Shown here piece by piece: positions 53,029-61,853 of a stretch of DNA of 64,000 nucleotides. The notes beneath the pieces were generated by a model. The model saw only the letters and a program-made list of their open reading frames with translations. It made no database searches and had not been told where the DNA came from. This DNA is from Actinophytocola oryzae. Lineage in GTDB: Bacteria > Actinomycetota > Actinomycetes > Mycobacteriales > Pseudonocardiaceae. The stretch's first letter is position 1, and each line of letters opens with the position of its first letter. The DNA is taken from positions 1 to 64,000 of the forward strand of contig NZ_SOCP01000032.1 of assembly GCF_004364325.1 (NCBI RefSeq), in the 5' to 3' direction. A program made the translations under genes and the position numbers.

Positions 53029-53595
53029 TCAGGAAGGCAGGTCCTCGGGCCGGTCCACGTCGGCGCCGTCGGCCAGGTCCTCGCACGGCACGGTGGCGAC
53101 GTCGTGCCGCTCGAGGTAGGGACGTGCCCCGGCGTCCCCGGTGGCGAGTTCGGACACGGCCTCCCAGCGCTCCCGCCCGATCAGCACGGGATGCCCCGGC
53201 ACGCCGCCATAGGTGGCCCTGGCCAACACGTCGGCCGACGCGAGCCCCACGAACCGGCGGACCACCTCGGCGGTGGTCCCGGGGGTGTCGACGGGCAGGA
53301 CGAGAGCGGCCGTGGCGTCCGTCGCACCCAGGGCGGAAAGCCCGACCCGCACGGAAGAACCCATACCGGTGTCCCAGTCCGGGTTGTCCACGAGCAGCGC
53401 CCCGCTGAGCGCGGCGGTGGTCCGCACATCCTCGGCGAGTGCCCCCAGGACCACCACGACCGGCGAGCAGCCGCCGTCGTACAGCACGTCCGTCGCGGCC
53501 TCGACGAACAGCTTGCCGCGATGTCGCACCAGGGCCTTGGGCATCCCGTACCGCCGCCCGGCCCCCGCTGCCAACAGCAACCCAGCAACTCTCAC
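53029..53595 (-). CDS. MobA/MocA-like NTP transferase
   Basis: This 188-residue protein starts VRVAGLLLAAGAGRRYGMPK, the nucleotidyltransferase loop with its conserved Arg and Lys, and has LVLPVDTPGTTAEV (Asp motif, about residues 98-111) and VPGHPVLIGRERW (about residues 131-143). MocA-type members attach CMP or GMP to molybdopterin or act on related cofactors; no molybdoenzyme gene is nearby, so the substrate is open. The GTG start gives the family N-terminus. Confidence 0.82.
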   Translation of the reverse strand: MRVAGLLLAAGAGRRYGMPKALVRHRGKLFVEAATDVLYDGGCSPVVVVLGALAEDVRTTAALSGALLVDNPDWDTGMGSSVRVGLSALGATDATAALVLPVDTPGTTAEVVRRFVGLASADVLARATYGGVPGHPVLIGRERWEAVSELATGDAGARPYLERHDVATVPCEDLADGADVDRPEDLPS

Positions 53596-53639
53596 AACCC
53601 CAGCGTAAACCCCCGAACCCGGCCGATCGGGTGCGTTGC

Positions 53640-54491
53640 TCAGCGGAACGCGTCGACGTTGTCGCGAGCCCACTGCGCGTACGTCCTCGCCGGGCGGCCG
53701 AGGACCTCCGCCACCGTCGGCAGGGGCAGCAGCGGCGCCGACCAGTCGACGTCCTCGAACGACGGGCCGTCCGCCGAGTAGTCGGCGAACCCCAGCAGGA
53801 AGTCGGCGTTCTCCGCGGCCCATCCTCCTTGCGCCAGAAGGATGTCCCTGGCCTCGACCGGACTCACCTCCTCGAACCGGACCTCCTCGCCGAGCGCGGC
53901 ACCGATGGCGCCCACCTGCTCCCGCCGGGTGACCAGCTCCGGTCCCGTCAGGTCGTACCACCGGCCCGTGTGTCCGTCGGACAGCAGCGCCGCCACGGCC
54001 ACCGCCGCGATGTCCGCCTCGTGGATCGCGAGGCTCGGGGCCGACGGCGCCGCGTAGCGCACGACCCGCGACGACCGGATCATCCGGCCCCACAGGCGAA
54101 GCGTGTTCGACGCGAAGTCACCCGGCCGCAGGTGTGTCCACTCCAGACCCGACGCCTCCACGACCTGTTCCACCGGCAGCTGGAAGTCCGTGTCGAAGCC
54201 ACCGGTCACCGCCCCGGACGAGAGCGTCACGATCCGCGTCACGCCCGACGCCACGGCGCGGGCCACCACCTCCCGTGCCGTCCTCGGCTCGGGGAACAGG
54301 TACATCCGCGACACGTCCGCCAGCGGCAGCGACGACGGCGTGAGCAGGTCCCCGCGCGCCACCGTCACCCCGGCGGGGAAGACGGCGTCGGCCCGACGGG
54401 TCAGCACCACCACGGACGCACCCGCCGCCACCAGCTGCTCCACCACGTGCCGACCGACCTGACCGGTCGCGCCGGTCACCAACACCTTCAC
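53640..54491 (-). CDS. NmrA-like atypical SDR (NAD(P)H-binding)
   Basis: This 283-residue protein starts MKVLVTGATGQVGRHVVEQL, the Rossmann loop of NmrA/azoreductase-type atypical SDRs, and has GLEWTHLRPGDFASNTLRLW (about residues 134-153), a conserved family segment. It lacks the Y-x-x-x-K pair of classical SDRs. The GTG start has GGGAGGG five bases upstream. It is divergent from a TetR gene, with a 59-base gap that holds a palindrome, so it is the likely target of that repressor. Confidence 0.85.
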   Translation of the reverse strand: MKVLVTGATGQVGRHVVEQLVAAGASVVVLTRRADAVFPAGVTVARGDLLTPSSLPLADVSRMYLFPEPRTAREVVARAVASGVTRIVTLSSGAVTGGFDTDFQLPVEQVVEASGLEWTHLRPGDFASNTLRLWGRMIRSSRVVRYAAPSAPSLAIHEADIAAVAVAALLSDGHTGRWYDLTGPELVTRREQVGAIGAALGEEVRFEEVSPVEARDILLAQGGWAAENADFLLGFADYSADGPSFEDVDWSAPLLPLPTVAEVLGRPARTYAQWARDNVDAFR

Positions 54492-54527
54492 GGGGACCCT
54501 CCCAAAGTGGGTACGCTGTACGCATAA

Positions 54528-54540
54528 ACGGTACCACCGT
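54528..54540. promoter_or_regulatory. Palindrome in the divergent SDR/TetR promoter
   Basis: ACGGT (54528-54532) and ACCGT (54536-54540) are perfect inverted arms around ACC. A direct repeat GTACGC-T-GTACGC lies just to the left (54511-54523). The 59-base gap is short enough that one bound repressor dimer could control both genes. Confidence 0.5.
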
Positions 54541-54550
54541 ACGATCGGGG

Positions 54551-55303
54551 GTGATGACCACTGAGGACCACGCGGGCGACATGGCGACGACCATGGCCCT
54601 GCTCTGGGGCACCAAGCCGGCGCCGGCCCGGGGCCGAAAACCGGGCATGACGGTCGAGCGGATCGTGGCCACCGCGATCGCCATCGCCGACGCGGACGGG
54701 CTCGACGCGCTCTCCATGCGCCGCGTCGCCGACACGCTCGGCGTCGGCACCATGTCGCTCTACCGCTACCTGCCGGGCAAGGCCGAGCTGTACGAGCTGA
54801 TGCTCGACACCGTCATGGGCGAGGACGCGGGTGTGGCAGGCCCGGCGACCCGGCACTGGCGCGAGAGCCTCGCGGGCGTCGCACGGCAGAGCCTCGACGG
54901 CTACCGCCGGCATCCGTGGCTGCTCGAGGCGTCCCTGTCGCGGGGCATGGTCGGGCCGAACCAGGCCGCGGTGCTCGACCGGCTCCTCGCCGTGCTCGAC
55001 GGCACCGGCCTCACCAACGGGCGGAAGATGGCCGTCGTCGGCCTCGTGGTCAGCTACGTGCAGGGCCGCGCCCGCCAACTGGCCGAGGCCGCCCGCACCG
55101 AGCAGCGTTCCGGCAGGTCCGACCTCCAGTTCTGGCACGAGTTCGCGCCGCTGCTGGAGCCGCACCTGAGTCGGTTCCCCTCCCTCGCGAGCGTCTGGCG
55201 GGACGAGGAGCTGACCTGGGAGGACGAGTTCGAGTTCGGCCTCCAACGCGTCCTCGACGGCATCGAGGCGTACATCGACAGGGAGACACGTGGAAATCAG
55301 TAA
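54551..55303 (+). CDS. TetR/AcrR-family regulator
   Basis: This 249-250 residue protein has the HTH LDALSMRRVADTLGVGTMSL (about residues 56-75) followed by YRYLPGKAELYELMLD, and a C-terminal ligand domain of the TetR_C tetracycline-repressor-like type. A ~35-residue N-terminal extension precedes the HTH. GTG at 54551 and ATG at 54554 are both possible starts. It is probably autoregulated through the palindrome at 54528-54540, with the divergent NmrA-like gene as target. The downstream hydrolase gene overlaps it by 14 bases. Confidence 0.88.
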   Translation: MMTTEDHAGDMATTMALLWGTKPAPARGRKPGMTVERIVATAIAIADADGLDALSMRRVADTLGVGTMSLYRYLPGKAELYELMLDTVMGEDAGVAGPATRHWRESLAGVARQSLDGYRRHPWLLEASLSRGMVGPNQAAVLDRLLAVLDGTGLTNGRKMAVVGLVVSYVQGRARQLAEAARTEQRSGRSDLQFWHEFAPLLEPHLSRFPSLASVWRDEELTWEDEFEFGLQRVLDGIEAYIDRETRGNQ

Positions 55304-55955
55304 GAGGGGGGCGACCACCGGGGTGCGTGCGGTGGTGCTCGTGTTGCACGGCGGTCAGGAGGTCAGCACGCGACCGGCCACCCGCTGGTACCCCGCGTAC
55401 TGGCGGATGGTGCCGTTCGCGCGGTCGCTCGGCCGCACGAGAGGTCTGGCGGTCTGGCAGGTGCTCAACACCCACCGCGGCTGGAACGACCTCGATCCCG
55501 TCACCGACGCACGCCGTGCGCTCGCGGAGATCCGCCGGGAGTACCCGGAGGTGCCGATCGCGCTCGTGGGTCACTCGATGGGTGGGCGAGTGTCACTGCG
55601 GGTGGCCGACGACCCGGCCGTCGTCGGCGTGTGCGCCCTCGCGCCGTGGACGCCGCAGGGCGAGCCGGTCGACCAGTTGGCCGGTCGTACCGTGCTCATC
55701 GCGCACGGTGACCGCGACCGGGTCACCGACCCCGCGCTGTCCTACGCCTACGCCGAACGTGCCAAGAAGGTCACCGACCGGGTGGCGCGGTTCGACGTCC
55801 GCGGCGAGTCGCACGCCCTGCTGCTCCGCTACCGCGAGTGGACCCGCCTGGTCAGGCGCTTCACGCTGGGTGTCCTGGGTTTCACGGAGCTGGACCGGGA
55901 TATCCTCGACGCACTCGGCAAGCCGGTGCCGGACGGACTCCGCGTGCCCGTCTAG
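55290..55955 (+). CDS. Alpha/beta hydrolase of the dienelactone-hydrolase-like type
   Basis: This 221-residue protein has RAVVLVLHGGQEVSTRP near the N-terminus (oxyanion HGG), nucleophile elbow VGHSMGGRVS (about residues 92-101), an Asp in AHGDRDRVTD (about residue 148) and a His in GESHALLLR (about residue 172), a complete Ser-Asp-His set. The GTG start has GGGAG five bases upstream and lies inside the end of the tetR gene, so the two are coupled. Substrate is unknown. Confidence 0.85.
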   Translation: MEISKRGATTGVRAVVLVLHGGQEVSTRPATRWYPAYWRMVPFARSLGRTRGLAVWQVLNTHRGWNDLDPVTDARRALAEIRREYPEVPIALVGHSMGGRVSLRVADDPAVVGVCALAPWTPQGEPVDQLAGRTVLIAHGDRDRVTDPALSYAYAERAKKVTDRVARFDVRGESHALLLRYREWTRLVRRFTLGVLGFTELDRDILDALGKPVPDGLRVPV

Positions 55956-56038
55956 TAACGGTCTCGTACGGTATGCACCGTGTTTCGCAACCTGCGCGAG
56001 GGTCCCCACGTCCTGTGTTGCAACGAAAGGGTGGGGAA

Positions 56039-57259
56039 ATGAGCTACCAGCAGCCACCGCGACGGCCCGGTTCGGGGCAGGGCCGTCCCCCGCAGGGCCG
56101 AGGCGGCCCAGGGTATGGCCCCGAGCCCGGTTACGGACGCTCGGGCCCCGGTGGTCGCAAGCCCGCCTACCACAACACGAGGATGCTGCCCCTGCCAGGG
56201 CAGGACGACCCGCGTGACTTCAACGGCCCGCCGCCACGCCGCCCGGCCCCGCCGGACGACTACCGGCGCCCGCCCGTCGGCGACGAGGGCTACCCGCCAC
56301 CACCGCGGCGGCGCAGGAGGCCGCGCTGGGGGCGGCGGATCCTCATCGGCGTCCTGGTGCTGCTCCTGATCGTCGCGGGCGGTCTGGTGTGGATGGACTT
56401 CTCACTCAACCGGGTGACCGCGATCGAGGACTACCCGGGCAGGCCCGCCGAGGCCTCCGGCACGAACTGGCTGATCGTCGGGTCCGACAGCCGCGAGGGC
56501 CTGTCCGAGGAGGAGAAGGCCAAGCTCACCACGGGTGACGCGGCGGGCAAGCGCACCGACACGATCATGGTCGCGCACATCCCGGACAACGACACCCTGC
56601 CGACGCTGCTGTCGCTGCCGCGCGACTCGAACGTCGAGGTGCCGGGCCACGGCGTCAACAAGATCAACGCCGCGTTCGCGCTCGGTGGCGCGCCGCTGCT
56701 GGTCAAGACCGTAGAAGGTGCGACCGGGCTGCGGATCGAGCACTACGCGGAGATCAGCTTCGGCGGCTTCGCGAACATCGTCGACGACATCGGCGGCGTC
56801 GAGATGGACATCCCGGAGGAGATGCACGACACCGTGACCGGTGTGACCATCCCCGCGGGCCACCAGACGCTGGACGGCACGCAGGCGCTCGGGTTCGTCC
56901 GCATGCGGCACTCGTCGTCGACCCCGAGGTCCGACCTCGACCGCGTGGCGAACCAGCGCAAGTTCATCGGCGCCCTCGCGGCCGAGATCGCGACGCCCGG
57001 CACGCTGCTGAACCCGTTCACGCTGTTCCCGATGATCGGCAGCATCACCGACGCACTGACCGTCGACGACGGCGACCACCTGTGGAACCTCGCGAGCCTC
57101 GGCTTCGCGATGAACGGCATCTCCGACGGCGGCACGGTCGCCACCACGGTGCCGGTGACGGACGGCCGGGCCATTCACTGGGACCCGGCCAAGTCGAAGG
57201 CGCTGTTCGACGCGCTCCGTGCCGACACCCCGATCCCGCAGGACGCGCTCTACCAGTAG
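56039..57259 (+). CDS. LytR-CpsA-Psr (LCP) family cell-wall ligase
   Basis: The 406-residue protein has a ~100-residue cytoplasmic Pro/Gly/Arg-rich region, one membrane helix (about residues 101-121) and an extracellular LCP domain (about residues 145-310). Conserved catalytic and lipid-binding residues appear in GSDSREGL, GKRTDTIMVAHI, LLSLPRDSNVEVPG and VRMRHSSSTPRSDLDRVANQ. LCP enzymes attach arabinogalactan-type or teichoic polymers to peptidoglycan. The ATG at 56039 follows GAAAGGGTGGGGAA. Confidence 0.92.
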   Translation: MSYQQPPRRPGSGQGRPPQGRGGPGYGPEPGYGRSGPGGRKPAYHNTRMLPLPGQDDPRDFNGPPPRRPAPPDDYRRPPVGDEGYPPPPRRRRRPRWGRRILIGVLVLLLIVAGGLVWMDFSLNRVTAIEDYPGRPAEASGTNWLIVGSDSREGLSEEEKAKLTTGDAAGKRTDTIMVAHIPDNDTLPTLLSLPRDSNVEVPGHGVNKINAAFALGGAPLLVKTVEGATGLRIEHYAEISFGGFANIVDDIGGVEMDIPEEMHDTVTGVTIPAGHQTLDGTQALGFVRMRHSSSTPRSDLDRVANQRKFIGALAAEIATPGTLLNPFTLFPMIGSITDALTVDDGDHLWNLASLGFAMNGISDGGTVATTVPVTDGRAIHWDPAKSKALFDALRADTPIPQDALYQ

Positions 57260-57665
57260 TACCGGTTTCCCAGGCCGTGTACGCCCGCAGCACCTCGAGT
57301 GCCTGCAGGCGTGCACGGCCTGCTCGTTCGTCGCGTCCGCCTCCTGTGCCGACGCACCGGCCGTTCCCGCCCCGCGCGATGTCCACTGTGGCCGATCAGG
57401 CATTGTCGTCGATCAATGCCCGGTATGTTGGATCTTGCCGCCTTGTCTATTTTCTTGGGCGTGTGGTAACGTCGATCCTCGGTCGGGGATGACATCTTAT
57501 CTTGGGGGATAAGTGTCCACTGGGGACGTATTCTTCGGCATTAGCCTTGGGGTTTTCCTGTCAGCTGCCGCAGGCTGGCCCACCTAATTCTTCGTGCTTT
57601 TGGTTCACGTGATGATGGGCGCTGCCCTGCGTTCCCGCACATCAACGTAACGAAAGAGTGCGCAC
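57260..57665. other. 406-base lower-GC intergenic region upstream of the inhibitor gene
   Basis: No convincing gene is seen between the LCP gene and the I36-type inhibitor gene. GC content drops, with stretches such as TTGTCTATTTTCTTGG. An inverted repeat CTTATC (57496-57501) and GATAAG (57508-57513), and GTCC...GGAC just after it, could be an operator or RNA structure. GTAACGAAAGAG near 57649-57660 should include the ribosome-binding site of the next gene. Confidence 0.5.
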
Positions 57666-58079
57666 ATGAAACCTGTTCGTAGATTTTCCGCTGCGCTACT
57701 TTCCCTGTTCGCGTTCTCGCTGATGGTGGTCGCCAATCCGCCATCGGCGCAGGCGCAGGGAAGCTGCCCTTCCGGCAGCTACTGCATCTGGGTCGACGTC
57801 AACTTCGTGTGGCCGTACTGCTGGTGGCCGGGTGACGACGGAACCTACTGGAACGACTGGTGTTCGAGCAACGGCGGCAACGAGCACCTGGCGGCCGACG
57901 CCGCCACCTCCTATCACAACAACGGTGTCCCGGCCGAGTTCGACGCTATTCGCTCGTTCCGGGAAGAGTGGTACGGCGGCTCGACGCTCACCTGGTATGC
58001 GGCCCGGGGTGCCCGGGTGGGCTGGGTCGGTGCGAGCGCCAACGACGATGCCGAGTCGCACTACTGGTACAACGGCTGA
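57666..58079 (+). CDS. Secreted peptidase inhibitor family I36-like protein
   Basis: This 137-residue protein has a Sec signal peptide ending PPSAQAQ (about residue 31) and a small Trp- and Cys-rich mature domain: SCPSGSYCIWVD, then PYCWWPGDDGTYWNDW and C-terminal YYARG-like aromatic repeats. The pattern fits the I36 family (SMPI-type beta-gamma-crystallin-like inhibitors of metalloproteases). Four cysteines probably form two disulfides. Purine-rich GTAACGAAAGAG precedes the ATG. It opens the 57.6-62.4 kb envelope locus. Confidence 0.78.
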   Translation: MKPVRRFSAALLSLFAFSLMVVANPPSAQAQGSCPSGSYCIWVDVNFVWPYCWWPGDDGTYWNDWCSSNGGNEHLAADAATSYHNNGVPAEFDAIRSFREEWYGGSTLTWYAARGARVGWVGASANDDAESHYWYNG

Positions 58080-58088
58080 GGGGATGAC

Positions 58089-58999
58089 ATGAGGAAAATC
58101 GCGAGAACGACCTGGGTTTCCGTTGTCGCCGCCGCCCTGGCCTCGGCCGCCGCCTGTGCGATCCCCGACGCGAGTGCCGGCACGGCGCAGGGTGAGCCGG
58201 AACTCGGCGCACTGCCACACATCGAGTCCTACCACGACGTCGTGCTGCCACTCGACTCCTACCACCCGTCGCCGGACCAGCGGCTCACCGTGGCCCGTGC
58301 CGACGACGTCCTGGTGCACGAGTGTATGGCCGTTTCGGCTTCGACTACGCACTGCCGCGGCGTTCTCCGGAGCCGGAGCTGGAAAACAGAGTGGTCGGCC
58401 TGGTCAGCGCGAGCGAGGCGGCCCAGTTCGGTTACAAGCCGGCCTGGTACGCCGACCATGCACGCCGGGTCGCCGACGCCAAGAGCAGGCAGGAAAAGTG
58501 GTCCGCCCCGATGTTGGGCGTGCTGAACGGCGACGGCCCGTCCAAGGTGAAGGGAGTCGACGTCCCCGTGGGCGGATGCAATGCCGAGGCACGTCGGATA
58601 CTGGGCAGGAATACCGAGGGAAAACCGGGAGACGAGGGTTTCGTCCTGCACCTGGAGGGGACGGCGGGCCAGTTGGCGGAGAAGGACAGCCGGCTCAGGG
58701 CGGTGTTCGCGAAATGGAGCGAATGCATGGCCGCGTCCGGCTACTACTACCGCGACCCGTGGCAGGCCAACGGTGATCCCGCGTTCGGCGCGGACATCGC
58801 GTCGGCCGCGGAGATCGCGACCGCGACGGCCGACGTCGCCTGCCGGGACAAGCACAACGTCAACGGCGTCTGGGTCGCCCTGCAGGCGGCTTACCAGGAC
58901 CAGCTGATCGAGTCGAACGCGGATGCCCTGCGCCGGCACGGTTCCGCGACCGCAGGTCAACTGCGGCATGCCACGAATGTCCTCGCGGGCAACAGATAG
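58089..58999 (+). pseudogene. Envelope lipoprotein, frameshifted
   Basis: The first part has a lipoprotein-type signal (ALASAAACAIP, Cys about residue 23) and continues to VLVHECMA at about 58330. The rest, RFGFDYALPRRSPEPELENR onward, is in another frame and runs to 58999. Restoring one base near 58329-58330 joins them as ...ECM-x-RFGFDYAL..., giving a ~303-residue protein with a conserved-looking cysteine and helical C-terminal part (FAKWSECMAASGYYYRDPW). I do not recognise a named family. It lies between the inhibitor and the DUF1906 protein genes. Confidence 0.8.
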
Positions 59000-59020
59000 C
59001 GGAGAGGTCGGCGAGCCTTG

Positions 59021-61393
59021 ATGGACGACAAGGTGCTCGAGGCCCAGCAATGGGTCAACGCCACCTATCGCGGCGTGAGCGGCTACCAGGCGTGCGAGGA
59101 GAACGGTCGCACGGGATGGGCCACGATGTGGTCGCTCACGATGGGCCTCCAGCGAGAACTGGGGATCTCGCCCGTGGTCGCGAACTTCGGACCGGGCACC
59201 CTGGCCGCGGTGGAGGCGCTGGGCGACATCGGTTTCGGCTGGAACCGCAACTCGAACATCGTGCGGATCATCCAGCACGCCCTGTTCTGCAAGGGTTACT
59301 GGGGCGCCAACGGCTACGGTGAGTACGGCGCCGTCACGACCGAGGCCGTGAAGGCGATGCGGCTCGACATGGGGCTGCCCGACGGCGGCACCGGCACCGC
59401 GGGCGGCCAGACCACGCCGAGGATCTTCAAGGCGTTGCTGACCATGGACGCCTACATCCTGCTCGGCGGCGGTCGTGAGGTCATCCGGGACATCCAGCGC
59501 TGGCTCAACGGCCGGTACTGGACCCGGTCGAGCTACTTCATCGGCCCCTGCGACGGTCACTACTCCCGGGACGTGCAGCAGGCACTGATGCGCGCCATCC
59601 AGTACGAGCTGGGCATCGCCAACCCGACCGGCACCTTCGGGCCCGCGACGCAGACCGGGCTGCGCCAGAACCCGCAGTCCGTCGGCAGGTCAGGGCCGCT
59701 CACCCAGCTGTTCCACGCGGCCTGCGTGTTCAACGAGCCCGTGCCCGGCGCCTCCGGTGTCGGGTTCCGGAACCAGTACACATCGGACACCGCCAACTTC
59801 ATCCGCGTGTTCCAGCGGTTCTCGGCCCTGCCCGACAACGGGGTCGGCGACTACGCGACGTGGGCGCAGCTGCTGGTGTCCACCGGTGACCCCGACCGTG
59901 CGGCCGACGCGTCCGACACGCGGTTCACGATCACGGCCTCCCGGGCGCAGGCGATGTTCCAGGCCGGGTACCGCGCGGTGGGCCGATACCTCGACGAGCC
60001 GCCCGACGGCACGCGCAACAAGGAGATCCAGCCCGGCGAGCTCCAGGCGATCTTCGCCGCCGGGCTGCGCTGCTTCCCCATCTGGCAGTACGACGCACGC
60101 GGGCTGGGGGACTTCACCTACACGAACGGCTACCAGCACGGGCTGATGGCGCACGCCCGTGGCGAGTTCTACGGGTTCAACCGGGGCACCGTGTTCTACT
60201 TCGCGGTCGACTACGACGCGACCGACCCGGAGATCACGTCCAACATCGTGCCCTACTTCCTCGGTGTCCGGGGAGCGCTCAAGAGCCGGGGGAGCAAGTA
60301 CATCGCGGGCGTGTACGGCTCGCGGAACGTGTCCGCCCGGATAAGCTCGGAGGCGTACGTCTCCCAGGCGTTCGTCTCCGGCATGTCGACGGGCTTCTCG
60401 GGAAACCTCGGCTTTCCCCTGCCCCTGAACTGGGCTTTCAACCAGATCAAGGAGTTCCAGTTCGTCAACGGCAGCGACGTCTTCGACCTGGACCGGGTGG
60501 TCCACCGGCCGGGCGCGGACTTCGGGGTCGACTCGGTCAACCGACCGGCCACCCCCGTGGACCAGTTCCTCGCCTACCTGCGGCAGGTGCACGACCTGGC
60601 CGTCGGTTACGACGCGTCCCGTGCGTCGAAGCTGACGCTGGAGTGGATGCGCTACCCCAAGTACAACGACTTCGCCTGGCGCAACATCTTCGAGGGCGTC
60701 GACGAGGGGTTCGTCGACGTGTGCCGCAACGCCGGGCTGCGGCCGCCGTCGGACTACGACTACCAGGACCCGTCGTTCGGGGTGTCGATCTCCGTGGACC
60801 ACCTGTGCGCCACCGCGAACGCCTATCTGCTGAAGGGAGCGGGCAACCGCGCCGAGGTCACCCTCGGCGACCTGGGCGGCTGGTGCGGCGACTTCATCAC
60901 CTTCTACGGCGAGTGGGTCCGTGACGAGCCGACGAACAGCAACGGCTACGTCTACGCCATGAACAGGCTGGCCAAGCCGAACGTGTCGACGACGTTCATG
61001 CTCAACGACCTCATCGAGGACATGGACGGCCACCACATCGGCACGGCGATCGCGAGCGGCGTCGAGATCGTCGTCGCGTTCGACACCCTGCTGACCGGCG
61101 GCGGGCACCTGCTCCGGGTGAACCGCTTCTTCAACAGCCGCTACAACGGGTCGATGATCGACCTCAACAACGCCGCCGTCGCGTGCCTGACCGGTGCGCC
61201 GGCCAACCCGATCGACGCCGGCAAGTACGGGGCCGCCCGCAAGTCGTTGGTCGAGCAGCAGAGCGGTTCGTGGTTCGATCCGCTCTCCATCACACCGTCG
61301 GACCTCCGGGATTTCTGCAAGGGTTACGCCGACACGATCGCCGCCCTGCGCGGTGAGGAAGACCGGCGTCGACGCGCCCTGGACGAGGACTGA
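59021..61393 (+). CDS. DUF1906 glycoside-hydrolase-like protein with peptidoglycan-binding repeats
   Basis: The protein (790 aa) has an N-terminal region of tandem peptidoglycan-binding-like repeats (about residues 1-290: VLEAQQWVNATY, LQRELGISP, then IQRWLNGRYW and IQYELGIANPTGTFGPATQTG). A DUF1906 Rv2525c-like TIM-barrel domain (about residues 300-490) has AVGRYLDEPPDG, FPIWQYDARG, YFAVDYDATD and EFQFVNGSDVFDLD. The C-terminal ~285 residues are not recognised. No signal peptide is visible at the ATG (GGAGAGG lies about 13 bases upstream) or at the alternative TTG, although the domains suggest a cell-wall target. Confidence 0.85.
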   Translation: MDDKVLEAQQWVNATYRGVSGYQACEENGRTGWATMWSLTMGLQRELGISPVVANFGPGTLAAVEALGDIGFGWNRNSNIVRIIQHALFCKGYWGANGYGEYGAVTTEAVKAMRLDMGLPDGGTGTAGGQTTPRIFKALLTMDAYILLGGGREVIRDIQRWLNGRYWTRSSYFIGPCDGHYSRDVQQALMRAIQYELGIANPTGTFGPATQTGLRQNPQSVGRSGPLTQLFHAACVFNEPVPGASGVGFRNQYTSDTANFIRVFQRFSALPDNGVGDYATWAQLLVSTGDPDRAADASDTRFTITASRAQAMFQAGYRAVGRYLDEPPDGTRNKEIQPGELQAIFAAGLRCFPIWQYDARGLGDFTYTNGYQHGLMAHARGEFYGFNRGTVFYFAVDYDATDPEITSNIVPYFLGVRGALKSRGSKYIAGVYGSRNVSARISSEAYVSQAFVSGMSTGFSGNLGFPLPLNWAFNQIKEFQFVNGSDVFDLDRVVHRPGADFGVDSVNRPATPVDQFLAYLRQVHDLAVGYDASRASKLTLEWMRYPKYNDFAWRNIFEGVDEGFVDVCRNAGLRPPSDYDYQDPSFGVSISVDHLCATANAYLLKGAGNRAEVTLGDLGGWCGDFITFYGEWVRDEPTNSNGYVYAMNRLAKPNVSTTFMLNDLIEDMDGHHIGTAIASGVEIVVAFDTLLTGGGHLLRVNRFFNSRYNGSMIDLNNAAVACLTGAPANPIDAGKYGAARKSLVEQQSGSWFDPLSITPSDLRDFCKGYADTIAALRGEEDRRRRALDED

Positions 61394-61394
61394 C

Positions 61395-61853
61395 TTGGAA
61401 CAACTCGCGAACGACGTGGCCCTGCTCCTGCTTGTCGGGACCCCTTTCCTGGTGCTCGCCAAGCTCGTGCACGGCCTCGCGGCGCAACGGCCGTCCTTCG
61501 CTCCGCGCCGCACGCGCGGGGCGAAGGTCGAGCTGGTGGCGTGGCTGCTGCTCGGCACCGTCGACGCGCACACGTTCGCACTGTGGTCGAACGCGACGCT
61601 CCAGGCGCAGGACGTGTGCACGCGGTACCGGCCGGAGCTGGGCAGCGACGTCTACCTGAGCGGTGGGTACTTCTTCGACTATCCCGTCAGCGTGCGGTGC
61701 GTGTGGCCGGGCGGCCAGAGCGTCGAGGTGACAGCGTGGCCGCTCAACGTGCTCACCGCCCTGTTCGCGGCGGCCGCCGTGGCCGTCGTCGCACATGCCG
61801 TGTTCCGCCGTCGTTCCCAGCAGGAGAAGCCAATCCGGGGAGAGCAAAGATGA
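61395..61853 (+). CDS. Small two-helix membrane protein of the envelope locus
   Basis: This 152-residue protein starts at a TTG one base after the DUF1906 stop, with GAGG about seven bases upstream. It has membrane helices at about residues 7-27 and 115-135 and a short loop region containing one Cys near 77 and one near 103. No family is recognised. Its stop overlaps the ATG of the Tat-targeted gene (ATGA), so the DUF1906 protein, this protein and the Tat protein are coupled. Confidence 0.65.
   Translation: MEQLANDVALLLLVGTPFLVLAKLVHGLAAQRPSFAPRRTRGAKVELVAWLLLGTVDAHTFALWSNATLQAQDVCTRYRPELGSDVYLSGGYFFDYPVSVRCVWPGGQSVEVTAWPLNVLTALFAAAAVAVVAHAVFRRRSQQEKPIRGEQR

Noticed and set aside
57260-57665. 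Small protein-coding gene in the lower-GC gap
   Set aside because: Short frames on both strands have no ribosome-binding site or recognisable motif, and the stretch looks like promoter DNA.
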